A stretch of DNA of 10,445 nucleotides, taken from assembly GCF_030651615.1 (NCBI RefSeq), contig NZ_JAUSCG010000109.1, forward strand, positions 1-10,445. The letters run 5' to 3'. Every line of letters begins with the position of its first letter. Positions within the stretch are counted from its first letter, which is position 1. Below are positions 1-5,758 of the stretch, one piece after another. A program made the position numbers and the translations under genes. The DNA is from Methanocalculus sp. Lineage in GTDB: Archaea > Halobacteriota > Methanomicrobia > Methanomicrobiales > Methanocorpusculaceae. The notes below the pieces were generated by a model that was not told the DNA's origin, searched no databases, and saw nothing but the letters and a program-made list of their open reading frames with translations.

Positions 1-81
1 TTTCAGAAGAATGTCTGCGAAAAGAACAGATGCGACGCTACAGGTGATAAAAGCATTCACCGGCGAAAAAACATCCACCAC
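1..81 (-). CDS. possible 5' end of a membrane protein gene (partial, runs off left edge)
   Basis: An open minus-strand frame starts with tandem GTG codons (81-79 and 78-76), directly after an in-frame stop at 87-85, and stays open to the window edge (27 codons). The visible peptide is hydrophobic (NAFITCSVASVLFADILLK after a short N-terminus), as expected for a first membrane segment. A TATA-like element at 109-116, read on the minus strand, lies about 25 bp before position 86, so a nearly leaderless transcript starting with the GTG is possible. No Shine-Dalgarno is seen. With so few residues the family cannot be named, and a chance open frame is not excluded. Confidence 0.35.
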   Translation of the reverse strand, partial: MVDVFSPVNAFITCSVASVLFADILLK

Positions 82-108
82 GCATTATAGTAATGTTATC
101 GTAGGGAA

Positions 109-116
109 TATATAAA
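109..116. promoter_or_regulatory. TATA-box-like element, possibly bidirectional
   Basis: TATATAAA sits between the left-edge minus frame and the MFS gene. Read on the plus strand it predicts a start site near 138, giving the MFS mRNA a leader of about 40 nt. Read on the minus strand (TTTATATA) it predicts a start near 86, next to the GTG at 81. The assignment rests only on sequence and spacing. Confidence 0.4.
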
Positions 117-177
117 GGTGTGGTTCGTTTCATTTAGATAGATTAATAATTGAAGAGTTAAAATATATTATGATAAG

Positions 178-1563
178 ATGGGAGAGAACTCACCACAGAC
201 CCGATCATGGCTCAGAATCATCCTGATAATTTCCACATTAGGATCATTTCTGACACCTTTCATCGGCTCGATGGTAAACCTCGCCCTCCCTCAGATCGCA
301 GTCGAGTTCTCAGCTGATGCAATCCTGATCGGCTGGATCCCGACGATCTATCTCTTATCTTCGGCGATGTTCCTGATACCTCTTGGAAAGATCAGTGATA
401 TCTATGGGAGGAAGAAGGTCTTTATCTCCGGGATTGTCATTATTGGAGTTTCGTCTTTTCTTATCCCATTCTCACCATCATTCCTTGTTCTGATAGCGCT
501 CAGAGGCATTCAGGGGATCGGGAGTGCATGTATCTTCGGAACATCTGTAGCGATCGTCTCATCGGTATTTCCAAGAGAGGAACGCGGGCGTGCACTTGGG
601 ATCAATGTAACCGGCGTCTATGCAGGCCTCTCGTTAGGTCCGGTAATCGGCGGTTTTCTCACCCATTACCTCGGATGGCGTAGTATATTCCTCATCCTTG
701 TCCCGTTATGTATCATTATCATGTATGCAGTAACCCATTATATTCGTGAAGACTGGGCTGACCCCGATCCTCACCCATTTGATCTCGTCGGGGCTCTGCT
801 CTATTCAGGTGTTGTCTTCTTTGGTATCTTTGGGATGACATCTATCACCCGGACTGAAGGTGTACTCTCTCTCCTCCTCTCGTTTTTACTCCTTCCGATC
901 TTTCTCGGACATGAGAGCAGGACAGATTTCCCGGTATTTGATGTACGAATCTTCCGAAAGAACCGTGTTTTCACTTTCTCAAATATAGCGGCATTGATCA
1001 ACTATAGTGCAACCTTTGCAATTGCGTTTCTCCTGAGTCTTTACCTTCAGATAGTGAAAGGATTTGATCCGAAAAGTGCAGGTTTAATCCTTGTGAGCCA
1101 GCCATTGATGCAGGCACTCTTCTCCCCATACGCTGGGAGACTCTCTGACAGGATTGAGCCTAAGTTTATCGCATCAGCAGGTATGGGCCTGAATGCACTT
1201 GGCCTGATTGTTCTTGCCGGGATATCAGCTGATACTTCAATTCCTGTCATCATTCTGGCACTTCTATTCCTTGGATTTGGATTTGCCCTCTTCTCTTCTC
1301 CAAATACCAATGCAGTGATGGGATCGGTGAGTCAGACTGAATATGGGGTTGCCTCAGGAACGGTTGCAACGATGCGACTGCTTGGAATGGCCTTATCGAT
1401 GGGTATCACCCTCTTCCTCTTCACGGTATTCATTGGTGCGGTTGAGATAGGAACAAAACAGGCAGCAGAGCTTATACTTGCACAAAGAATGGCATTTATT
1501 ATATATGCTTGTCTCTGCCTCATCGGTGTTGTTATATCACTTGCACGGGGAACGAAGAGTTAA
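178..1563 (+). CDS. MFS multidrug/solute exporter, 14-TM (DHA2-type)
   Basis: The 461-residue protein is a major facilitator superfamily transporter, probably a proton-driven exporter of drugs or metabolites in the cytoplasmic membrane. Visible motifs include motif A GKISDIYGRKK at residues 70-80, a motif-B-like RGIQGIGSA near 109-117, and the antiporter motif C region GLSLGPVIGGFL at 150-161 followed by GWRSIFLI. A second-half motif A relic, GRLSD, follows the central helices. The length and hydrophobic pattern fit the 14-helix drug:H+ antiporter-2 group. ATG 178 is the first in-frame start; no strong Shine-Dalgarno precedes it, only a weak purine stretch (GAAGAG, 152-157). It appears to be transcribed alone from a TATA element near 109. 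Its stop shares a TTAA palindrome with the stop of the convergent gene. The substrate cannot be told from sequence. Confidence 0.88.
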   Translation: MGENSPQTRSWLRIILIISTLGSFLTPFIGSMVNLALPQIAVEFSADAILIGWIPTIYLLSSAMFLIPLGKISDIYGRKKVFISGIVIIGVSSFLIPFSPSFLVLIALRGIQGIGSACIFGTSVAIVSSVFPREERGRALGINVTGVYAGLSLGPVIGGFLTHYLGWRSIFLILVPLCIIIMYAVTHYIREDWADPDPHPFDLVGALLYSGVVFFGIFGMTSITRTEGVLSLLLSFLLLPIFLGHESRTDFPVFDVRIFRKNRVFTFSNIAALINYSATFAIAFLLSLYLQIVKGFDPKSAGLILVSQPLMQALFSPYAGRLSDRIEPKFIASAGMGLNALGLIVLAGISADTSIPVIILALLFLGFGFALFSSPNTNAVMGSVSQTEYGVASGTVATMRLLGMALSMGITLFLFTVFIGAVEIGTKQAAELILAQRMAFIIYACLCLIGVVISLARGTKS

Positions 1564-1931
1564 TCTGACTTTTTGAAAAGCCTCTGTGCAAAACTGGTAA
1601 TCGCAAAGGTAGTTCCCATCATCCAGATGCTGAAAAAGTCACAGGCAACAAAGAAGAGCGAATCGTCGGGATATTGGCTATTCCTGACATTTCTGATGGA
1701 GAAGAACGCGAGAAGCAGCCATAGCGTTGCAACGGTGGATTGCCCTATGACAGAGATCCAGAGTCCAAGAGAGGCAAAGACCAGACAGAGGATATATGCG
1801 AGAAGACTTGTAAAACTCGCTGTAAAGAAATTCATGACCGCACCACGCTGCATGACATCCTGAAGCTGGGGAATGAGCATGACCGCCAAGAGGAACGTGA
1901 TGACCGTAATTGCAATATCCTGCCAACTCAT
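1560..1931 (-). CDS. small membrane protein with IPQL motif (PQ-loop/SemiSWEET-like?)
   Basis: This 123-residue protein has about four hydrophobic segments (roughly residues 6-24, 38-57, 59-80 and 92-114) and ends in a short basic tail. The first helix ends in MLIPQLQDVMQRG (PQ at 21-22). That placement recalls the PQ motif in helix 1 of SemiSWEET/PQ-loop transporters, and the following F-rich helix and IGQSTVATLWLLLAF helix fit a three-helix bundle. The fourth segment is extra. This is a pattern resemblance only and no family is claimed. The start is well supported: GGGAG (1941-1937, minus) lies 5 nt before ATG 1931. The gene converges on the MFS gene, overlapping it by 4 nt, and diverges from the ABC exporter operon. 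It is otherwise hypothetical. Confidence 0.75.
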   Translation of the reverse strand: MSWQDIAITVITFLLAVMLIPQLQDVMQRGAVMNFFTASFTSLLAYILCLVFASLGLWISVIGQSTVATLWLLLAFFSIRNVRNSQYPDDSLFFVACDFFSIWMMGTTFAITSFAQRLFKKSD

Positions 1932-1936
1932 AATTA

Positions 1937-1941
1937 CTCCC
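1937..1941 (-). promoter_or_regulatory. Shine-Dalgarno for the 123-aa membrane protein
   Basis: GGGAG on the minus strand with a 5-nt spacer to ATG 1931-1929. It fixes the start and shows that this frame is translated, rather than the overlapping plus-strand frames at 1573-1964. Confidence 0.6.
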
Positions 1942-2065
1942 TGGATCAGATAGAAGATGATTAAACTCTACCAGGTACTATGAACACACACACATATGAG
2001 ACGATCATAATTGTCATTGCCAAAGTTATGAATAATATGGTAAAAACCTGAAAGGATAGAAGGAT

Positions 2066-2974
2066 ATGATGGATGTAATCTCTGCAACAGCGCTTCGGAA
2101 GAGGTTCGGCAACCTTGTTGCAGTCGATGGGATCAATTTTTCTGTTTATGAGGGTGAGATTTTTGGTTTTCTTGGCCCAAATGGTGCCGGGAAGACGACG
2201 GTAATGAAGATGGTTCATTGCGTCTCCAGAAGAACGAGTGGTGATCTTTTCGTCTTTGGAATGGATGCAGAATCACATCCACGAGAGATTAAACAGAGAC
2301 TCGGTGTTGTTCCGCAGGAGAACAACCATGATCCTGACTTCTCTGCATTTATGAATCTCACGGTTTATGCGCGTTATTTTGGGATTCAAAAGAGACTGGC
2401 TGAGGAGCGGGCAGATGAACTCCTTGACTTTATGCAGTTATCAGAGAAGAGAGATGTTCCTGTCGAGACTCTGTCCGGCGGGATGAAGCGCCGCCTCATT
2501 ATTGCCAGAGCTCTGATGAATAATCCCGAACTCCTCATCCTGGATGAACCGACAATCGGTCTTGATCCACAGGCACGACACCTCATCTGGGAGAAGCTCC
2601 GTCATCTCAGATCGACTGGGTGCACGCTGGTGATGACAACTCACTATCTGGATGAGGCGGCACGCCTCTGTGACAGACTCGTCATTATGGATCAGGGGAA
2701 GATTCTCGTTGAAGGGAGTCCAAAAGAGCTTGTAAGAGAACATGCAGGAACCGATATCGTTGAAGCGAATGCAACGCCTGATGTCATTGCATGTCTTGAA
2801 ACTGCTGGTGTCGTCTTTGAGACCTTTGGAGATATCATTCAGGTGCAGACAGGAACACCTCAGAAGATCGTATCTGCCCTGATGGAGTCGTGTCGCCTTG
2901 AGAATGTCACCGTCCGGAGAGCGACCCTGGAAGATGTCTTTCTGAAGCTTACCGGCCGGACATTACGGGAGTGA
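2066..2974 (+). CDS. ABC-2 type exporter, ATP-binding subunit (DrrA/NodI/CcmA-like)
   Basis: A 302-residue ABC ATPase that would power the membrane subunit encoded 3 nt downstream. Walker A GPNGAGKT is at 37-44, the Q-loop Gln is in VVPQE (84), the signature LSGGM is at 136-140, Walker B LLILDEPT is at 156-163, the D-loop is GLD, and the switch His is in TTHYLDEA (193), so the site looks fully competent. Residues from about 220 to 302 form the C-terminal extension typical of DrrA-like ATPases. Two adjacent ATGs compete: 2066 has AAAGGA (2051-2056) at 9 nt, while 2069 has AAGGAT (2060-2065) at 3 nt; 2066 was kept, and the difference is one residue. The family exports drugs, lipids, polysaccharides or cofactors; the substrate is not evident here. 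Confidence 0.9.
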   Translation: MMDVISATALRKRFGNLVAVDGINFSVYEGEIFGFLGPNGAGKTTVMKMVHCVSRRTSGDLFVFGMDAESHPREIKQRLGVVPQENNHDPDFSAFMNLTVYARYFGIQKRLAEERADELLDFMQLSEKRDVPVETLSGGMKRRLIIARALMNNPELLILDEPTIGLDPQARHLIWEKLRHLRSTGCTLVMTTHYLDEAARLCDRLVIMDQGKILVEGSPKELVREHAGTDIVEANATPDVIACLETAGVVFETFGDIIQVQTGTPQKIVSALMESCRLENVTVRRATLEDVFLKLTGRTLRE

Positions 2975-2977
2975 ATA

Positions 2978-3760
2978 ATGGCATATTTTGGACTTTCAGA
3001 GATCTCACGGGGATCGATTGCGGTATGGCGGCGGAATATGGATGCATTCATGAAGACATACCAGGTCAACTTTATCCCCCCTTTCGTTGAGCCGGTCCTT
3101 TATCTTCTTGCTCTTGGGTATGGTGTCGGCGCCCTAATTCAGGAAGTGGACGGAATCTCCTATCCTGTCTTCATCGCACCCGCCCTCGTTTCAATATCGG
3201 TGATGTACTCATCCTTCTTTGAATGCACCTACTCAAGCTATGTCAGGATGTACTATCAGAAGACATTTGATGCGATGATCGCAACTCCTCTCTCAATAGA
3301 AGATGTGATCACAGGTGAGATTCTCTGGGGGGCGACCAGAAGCACAATCTATGCAACCCTTATGATTCCGGTTCTCTTCCTCTTTGGGGTTATTGATATG
3401 CCGACATCGCTTCTTCTTATCCCGTTTGCGATCCCGGCGGGTCTCCTCTTTGCGGCGATTGGTATCTGCTTCACAGCCATCACACCGGGTATCGATGCAC
3501 TCAACTATCCTGCATTTCTCTTCATTACCCCGATGTTCCTCTTCTCAGGGACGTTCTTCCCCATATCCATACTTCCCCAGACACTCCAGTACTTTGCATT
3601 TGGATTTCTTCCGCTTGCGAATGTTGTAAGCGTCAACCGCGCAATTACATTTGGAGAGTTTTCCCCGCTCATTTTATACAATATTCTATGGGTCATCGGA
3701 GTGGGAGCGTTATTCTTCCTGATTGCCCTGAAGTTGATGAAGCGGAGGCTTACAGTATAA
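2978..3760 (+). CDS. ABC-2 type exporter, permease subunit (NodJ/DrrB-like)
   Basis: A 260-residue integral membrane protein with about six transmembrane segments, the membrane half of the exporter whose ATPase is encoded just upstream. The N-terminal cytoplasmic helix (WRRNMDAFMKTYQVNF) leads into the first membrane span PPFVEPVLYLLALGYGVG. The loop DAMIATPLSIEDVITGEILW (98-117) is the conserved ABC-2 cytoplasmic segment that contacts the ATPase. The later span with FLFSGTFFPISILPQ (187-201) is typical of the family, and the protein ends in a basic tail (KLMKRRLTV). GGGAG at 2967-2971, inside the end of the ATPase gene, lies 6 nt before ATG 2978, so the two genes are translationally linked. 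No clear terminator follows. Confidence 0.88.
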   Translation: MAYFGLSEISRGSIAVWRRNMDAFMKTYQVNFIPPFVEPVLYLLALGYGVGALIQEVDGISYPVFIAPALVSISVMYSSFFECTYSSYVRMYYQKTFDAMIATPLSIEDVITGEILWGATRSTIYATLMIPVLFLFGVIDMPTSLLLIPFAIPAGLLFAAIGICFTAITPGIDALNYPAFLFITPMFLFSGTFFPISILPQTLQYFAFGFLPLANVVSVNRAITFGEFSPLILYNILWVIGVGALFFLIALKLMKRRLTV

Positions 3761-3897
3761 CTCGTTGTGAAGAAGAGAGATTGTATCCGTCTGTAACGAT
3801 CACTTTCAGAATTTAGGATCACTTCCTGCCGGATTGGCGACTAAGCAGAACCATATGCCAGCACCTGTAAAATGAAAGGATGGAGCTCAATAGCGGC
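3761..3897. other. intergenic between convergent genes
   Basis: This 137-bp gap separates the ABC-2 permease from the convergent Cys-rich small gene. No convincing ORF, strong hairpin or long T-run is visible on either strand. Short T-rich stretches (for example ATTTTAC on the minus strand near 3868-3875) could terminate the small gene, but this is weak. Confidence 0.4.
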
Positions 3898-4077
3898 TTA
3901 TTCAGGGAACCTGAGAAAGTAGCATGCGCCCAGATCCAGTTTCTCACCCGGACGGAGGTTCTGCAGATGTTTATCTGCATGTTCAAAGCAGACATATGAC
4001 CCGCAACACCCATAGATCTGGCATCCGACAGCCTTCCTCCCACATATTGTACAGACTTCATCGTGAATTATGATCAC
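3898..4077 (-). CDS. small Cys-rich (probable zinc-binding) protein, non-ATG start
   Basis: This 59-codon frame reads MIIIHDEVCTICGRKAVGCQ, then an IYGCCGSYVCFEHADKHL stretch, and ends in GACYFLRFPE before TAA (3900-3898). Cys at 9, 12, 19, 24, 25, 30 and 52 and His at 33 suggest a treble-clef or zinc-ribbon-like fold; the first pair is CTIC and the second cluster is CC....C..H. The frame is much more protein-like than the overlapping ATG frame at 4061. An exceptionally good Shine-Dalgarno, GGAGGTGATC (4081-4072), precedes it, but there is no in-frame ATG. The GTG at 4077 lies inside that Shine-Dalgarno, while ATA (4071) and ATT (4068) sit at 5 and 8 nt from GGAGG, so the true start may be one of these rare codons. 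No family is recognised. The reading frame and stop are surer than the start. Confidence 0.65.
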   Translation of the reverse strand: MIIIHDEVCTICGRKAVGCQIYGCCGSYVCFEHADKHLQNLRPGEKLDLGACYFLRFPE

Positions 4078-4081
4078 CTCC
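4072..4081 (-). promoter_or_regulatory. near-perfect Shine-Dalgarno (GGAGGTGATC) for the Cys-rich gene
   Basis: Ten bases that match the methanogen anti-Shine-Dalgarno complement, the strongest ribosome-binding site in the window. The only nearby ATG (4061) is 15 nt from GGAGG and opens a frame that does not look like protein. The Cys-rich frame has GTG inside the site and ATA or ATT at normal spacing. Confidence 0.65.
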
Positions 4082-4312
4082 GATTCAAAAGTGATGTGGA
4101 TTACATCAACCGTTCGTCATTGTCTCAGGTAAACTCTCTGGCATAACAACTTTGCCCATTCAAAAGGATTGAGACATACACACATCATACTGTCTTTATT
4201 ATCTATAGATCCATTTCTCTCCAGGAAATTGACACTATTAACCGATACTACCAGAATCCAGGTGACATGAGTATAAAGCGCGCCTGATTCTTCCCGTTTT
4301 ATTAGCTTCCCA

Positions 4313-4335
4313 AAAAAATGGCAAAATGCTTTTTT
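4313..4335. terminator. possible intrinsic-terminator-like hairpin
   Basis: Six As (4313-4318) face six Ts (4330-4335) around a GCA/TGC inner stem with loop AAA and a two-base bulge. T-rich ends exist on both strands, so it could stop transcription either way. The stem is weak (A/T pairs) and no clear gene ends next to it. Confidence 0.25.
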
Positions 4336-4641
4336 AGAGAATTTAACCATTATTTATTGATATACAACTCTCTTCGATCATCACAATAATAATAAGATAT
4401 ATAGAAGATCCATTGTTATTATGAGAGGAGTATCCATCGTCACATAGAATGGTAGTATCAACATTTTTTTCTACATTGTTTACACTCCCGGATAAATAAC
4501 TCCAAAATACCGACCTTAGACAAAATAAGATGAGTATAGACGTTATTCTATGTGCGGCATAATCATGTCCTAATATCAAAAGAGGGTCTTCTTTGGCATC
4601 TGATAGCGGAATCGTCAAAAATTCATCATGATCAAAAAAAC

Positions 4642-4658
4642 AAAAGGTATATATATAT
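4642..4658 (+). promoter_or_regulatory. BRE/TATA promoter of the DUF2551-like gene
   Basis: AAAAGG (4642-4647, purine-rich BRE-like) is followed by an alternating TATATATATAT run (4648-4658). With the TATA centre near 4652 and the usual archaeal spacing of about 26 bp, transcription would start at about 4678, exactly on the ATG of the gene, implying a leaderless mRNA. Confidence 0.6.
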
Positions 4659-4677
4659 GCGGCGCTGTAATCTCTGT

Positions 4678-4992
4678 ATGCTCTCACCGGGGGAGATTAA
4701 AAAGGAGATCGAAGAACGCTTAAAGGCGTATCTTTCCAGAGATAAATCAGGCATTCGAAAAGAGTTGCTCACTATTTTCATACGCATTCGCTCACTTACA
4801 ATCGCCGATATCCATGCTCGATTAAACGAACGTTTTAGTATCAGTATCAAAGCAGTTGCATCCATGGTTGGGACTATTGCATCAAGAATTGGTATTCTTC
4901 ATGTCCGGAAAAATCCTGAAGGATCAACCGGTGTCTATGAGGTAAAAGAACAGTATCTTGAGATTATGACACGTATCGTATCTACGATTTAG
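4678..4992 (+). CDS. DUF2551-like winged-helix protein, archaeal
   Basis: A 104-residue basic protein that begins MLSPGEIKKEIEERLKAYLS and contains RDKSGIRKELLTIFI, SLTIADIHARLNERF, then KAVASMVGTIASRIGILHVR. The helix order and the turn before the putative recognition helix, followed by a short beta wing (VYEVKEQYL), look like a winged helix-turn-helix. From memory of the family, this pattern matches DUF2551, archaeal proteins of unknown function; that assignment needs a profile search. ATG 4678 was chosen over in-frame ATGs at 4552 and 4657 because the TATA box overlaps or lies downstream of those, and its spacing predicts a transcript beginning at 4678. No Shine-Dalgarno is present, in line with a leaderless mRNA. 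A transcriptional regulator is plausible but unproven. Confidence 0.75.
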   Translation: MLSPGEIKKEIEERLKAYLSRDKSGIRKELLTIFIRIRSLTIADIHARLNERFSISIKAVASMVGTIASRIGILHVRKNPEGSTGVYEVKEQYLEIMTRIVSTI

Positions 4993-5033
4993 TATAATCC
5001 CACCTTCTTTTGAAACCTATCACAACAGAACCA

Positions 5034-5040
5034 TTTTTAT
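5034..5040 (+). promoter_or_regulatory. TATA-like element before the CxxC protein
   Basis: TTTTTAT centred near 5037, about 27-30 bp before ATG 5067, where no Shine-Dalgarno is present. This spacing would give a leaderless or nearly leaderless mRNA for the CxxC-archease-rtcB operon. It is a weak match to a canonical box. Confidence 0.35.
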
Positions 5041-5066
5041 TCAACCCCTTCCCATTAATCAGATAC

Positions 5067-5351
5067 ATGAGGAGACCGTTTGGAGATACAACAGAGACGC
5101 CAGAGATCACGATCAATGACGATGTGAGGGCGTATATCCATGAGCGAGGGTGCGACTTTCGGGTATGTACATCCTGTGGAGGTCCTATCCTCCTTCCAGT
5201 CTCAATTAAAAGCCCGAAATCCACAGATATCCGCATATCTGTCGGAGATCATGTCCTTTATGTCTCACGATATCAAGTGAAATGGATTCAGACGATTAAT
5301 ATGCAGATGGTCCCACGGTACTCCGGCCATGGATATTCCGATGAGTTTTGA
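5067..5351 (+). CDS. small CxxC protein upstream of archease, unknown function
   Basis: A 94-residue soluble protein starting MRRPFGDTTE, with the centre VRAYIHERGCDFRVCTSCGG (20-39) and the second half IRISVGDHVLYVSRYQVKW followed by INMQMVPRY. Cys 29, 34 and 37 (C....CTSC) could hold a metal or redox centre. The alternating pattern suggests a small beta-rich domain. No family is recognised. ATG 5067 was preferred over 5010 because the extra N-terminus looks non-coding and the TATA-like element lies inside it. The 3' end overlaps archease by 11 nt (from ATG 5341) or 23 nt (from 5329), so it is probably co-transcribed and translationally coupled with archease and RtcB. A role linked to RNA ligation is inferred from position only. 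Confidence 0.65.
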   Translation: MRRPFGDTTETPEITINDDVRAYIHERGCDFRVCTSCGGPILLPVSIKSPKSTDIRISVGDHVLYVSRYQVKWIQTINMQMVPRYSGHGYSDEF

Positions 5352-5748
5352 GGAACTTGAACATACTGCGGACGTAAGGATACGGGTTTTGGCTAAGAGC
5401 AGGGAAGAGCTCTTTATCTCTGCTGCAAATGCAATGTTTGGGATTCTGTATCCTGGTGAGTGCAGCATCCGGTCAGAGAAGATCGTTCTGGTGGATGGAG
5501 AAAACGCAGAAGAGCTCCTCTGGGAGTTCCTCTCCGAACTACTCTTCATATCTGAGGTTGAGTCATTTGTCGTCTGTGAAACGACTGTTCAGTTTACAAA
5601 AGGCGGTCTTACAGGATTGATCCGTGGTGAACCATTCGAACGAAACCGGCATGGTGGCGGGAGAGAGATCAAAGGAGTCTCATACTCAGGACTCTTCATA
5701 CGACAGGAAGGGGCAGAATTTAACTGTGAGATCATCTTTGACATATGA
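5341..5748 (+). CDS. archease, RtcB activator
   Basis: Archease helps RtcB by speeding its guanylylation and allowing multiple turnovers in tRNA splicing and RNA repair. The 135-residue protein begins MSFEELEHTADVRIRVLAKS, carrying the family's hallmark HTADV near the N-terminus, whose Asp binds metal. It has the middle element ELLWEFLSELLFISEVE and ends with an EIIFDI tail, whose terminal Asp is also a metal ligand in the family. ATG 5341 gives the usual family N-terminus. ATG 5329 would add four residues (MDIP) and cannot be excluded, as neither start has a clear Shine-Dalgarno. Coupling to the overlapping upstream gene may drive initiation. rtcB follows after 10 nt, the classic functional pairing. 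Confidence 0.9.
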   Translation: MSFEELEHTADVRIRVLAKSREELFISAANAMFGILYPGECSIRSEKIVLVDGENAEELLWEFLSELLFISEVESFVVCETTVQFTKGGLTGLIRGEPFERNRHGGGREIKGVSYSGLFIRQEGAEFNCEIIFDI

Positions 5749-5758
5749 GGTGTAACAG

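Larger units (their letters stand above)
4078..4677. other. AT-rich intergenic region with small inverted repeats
   Basis: About 600 bp without a convincing gene, the longest such stretch in the window. It holds a 6-bp hairpin, TGATGT/ACATCA (4092-4108), in the leader of the Cys-rich gene, and an A/T-stem hairpin ending in six Ts (4313-4335). A looser palindromic area lies near 4363-4430, with CTCTC and AATAATAA facing TTATTAT and GAGAG. A 10-bp inverted pair sits at 4441-4450 and 4545-4554, and the promoter of the DUF2551-like gene is at the right end. A minus frame at 4117-4350 (77 codons) shows no recognisable motif and no good ribosome-binding site. The region could hide an unannotated RNA, but nothing here proves one. 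Confidence 0.4.

Noticed and set aside
3819..4061. 80-codon minus-strand ATG frame overlapping the Cys-rich gene
   Set aside because: It lacks protein-like character, its ATG is 15 nt from GGAGG, and the other frame gives an ordered Cys pattern and a sensible C-terminus.
4117..4350. 77-codon minus-strand ORF in the AT-rich gap
   Set aside because: No motif, no ribosome-binding site at proper spacing and an AT-rich composition suggest chance.
4441..4554. Perfect 10-bp inverted pair CACATAGAAT / ATTCTATGTG, 94 bp apart
   Set aside because: A 10-bp pair at such a distance is expected about once by chance in 10 kb, and no extension or flanking duplication marks it as a mobile element.
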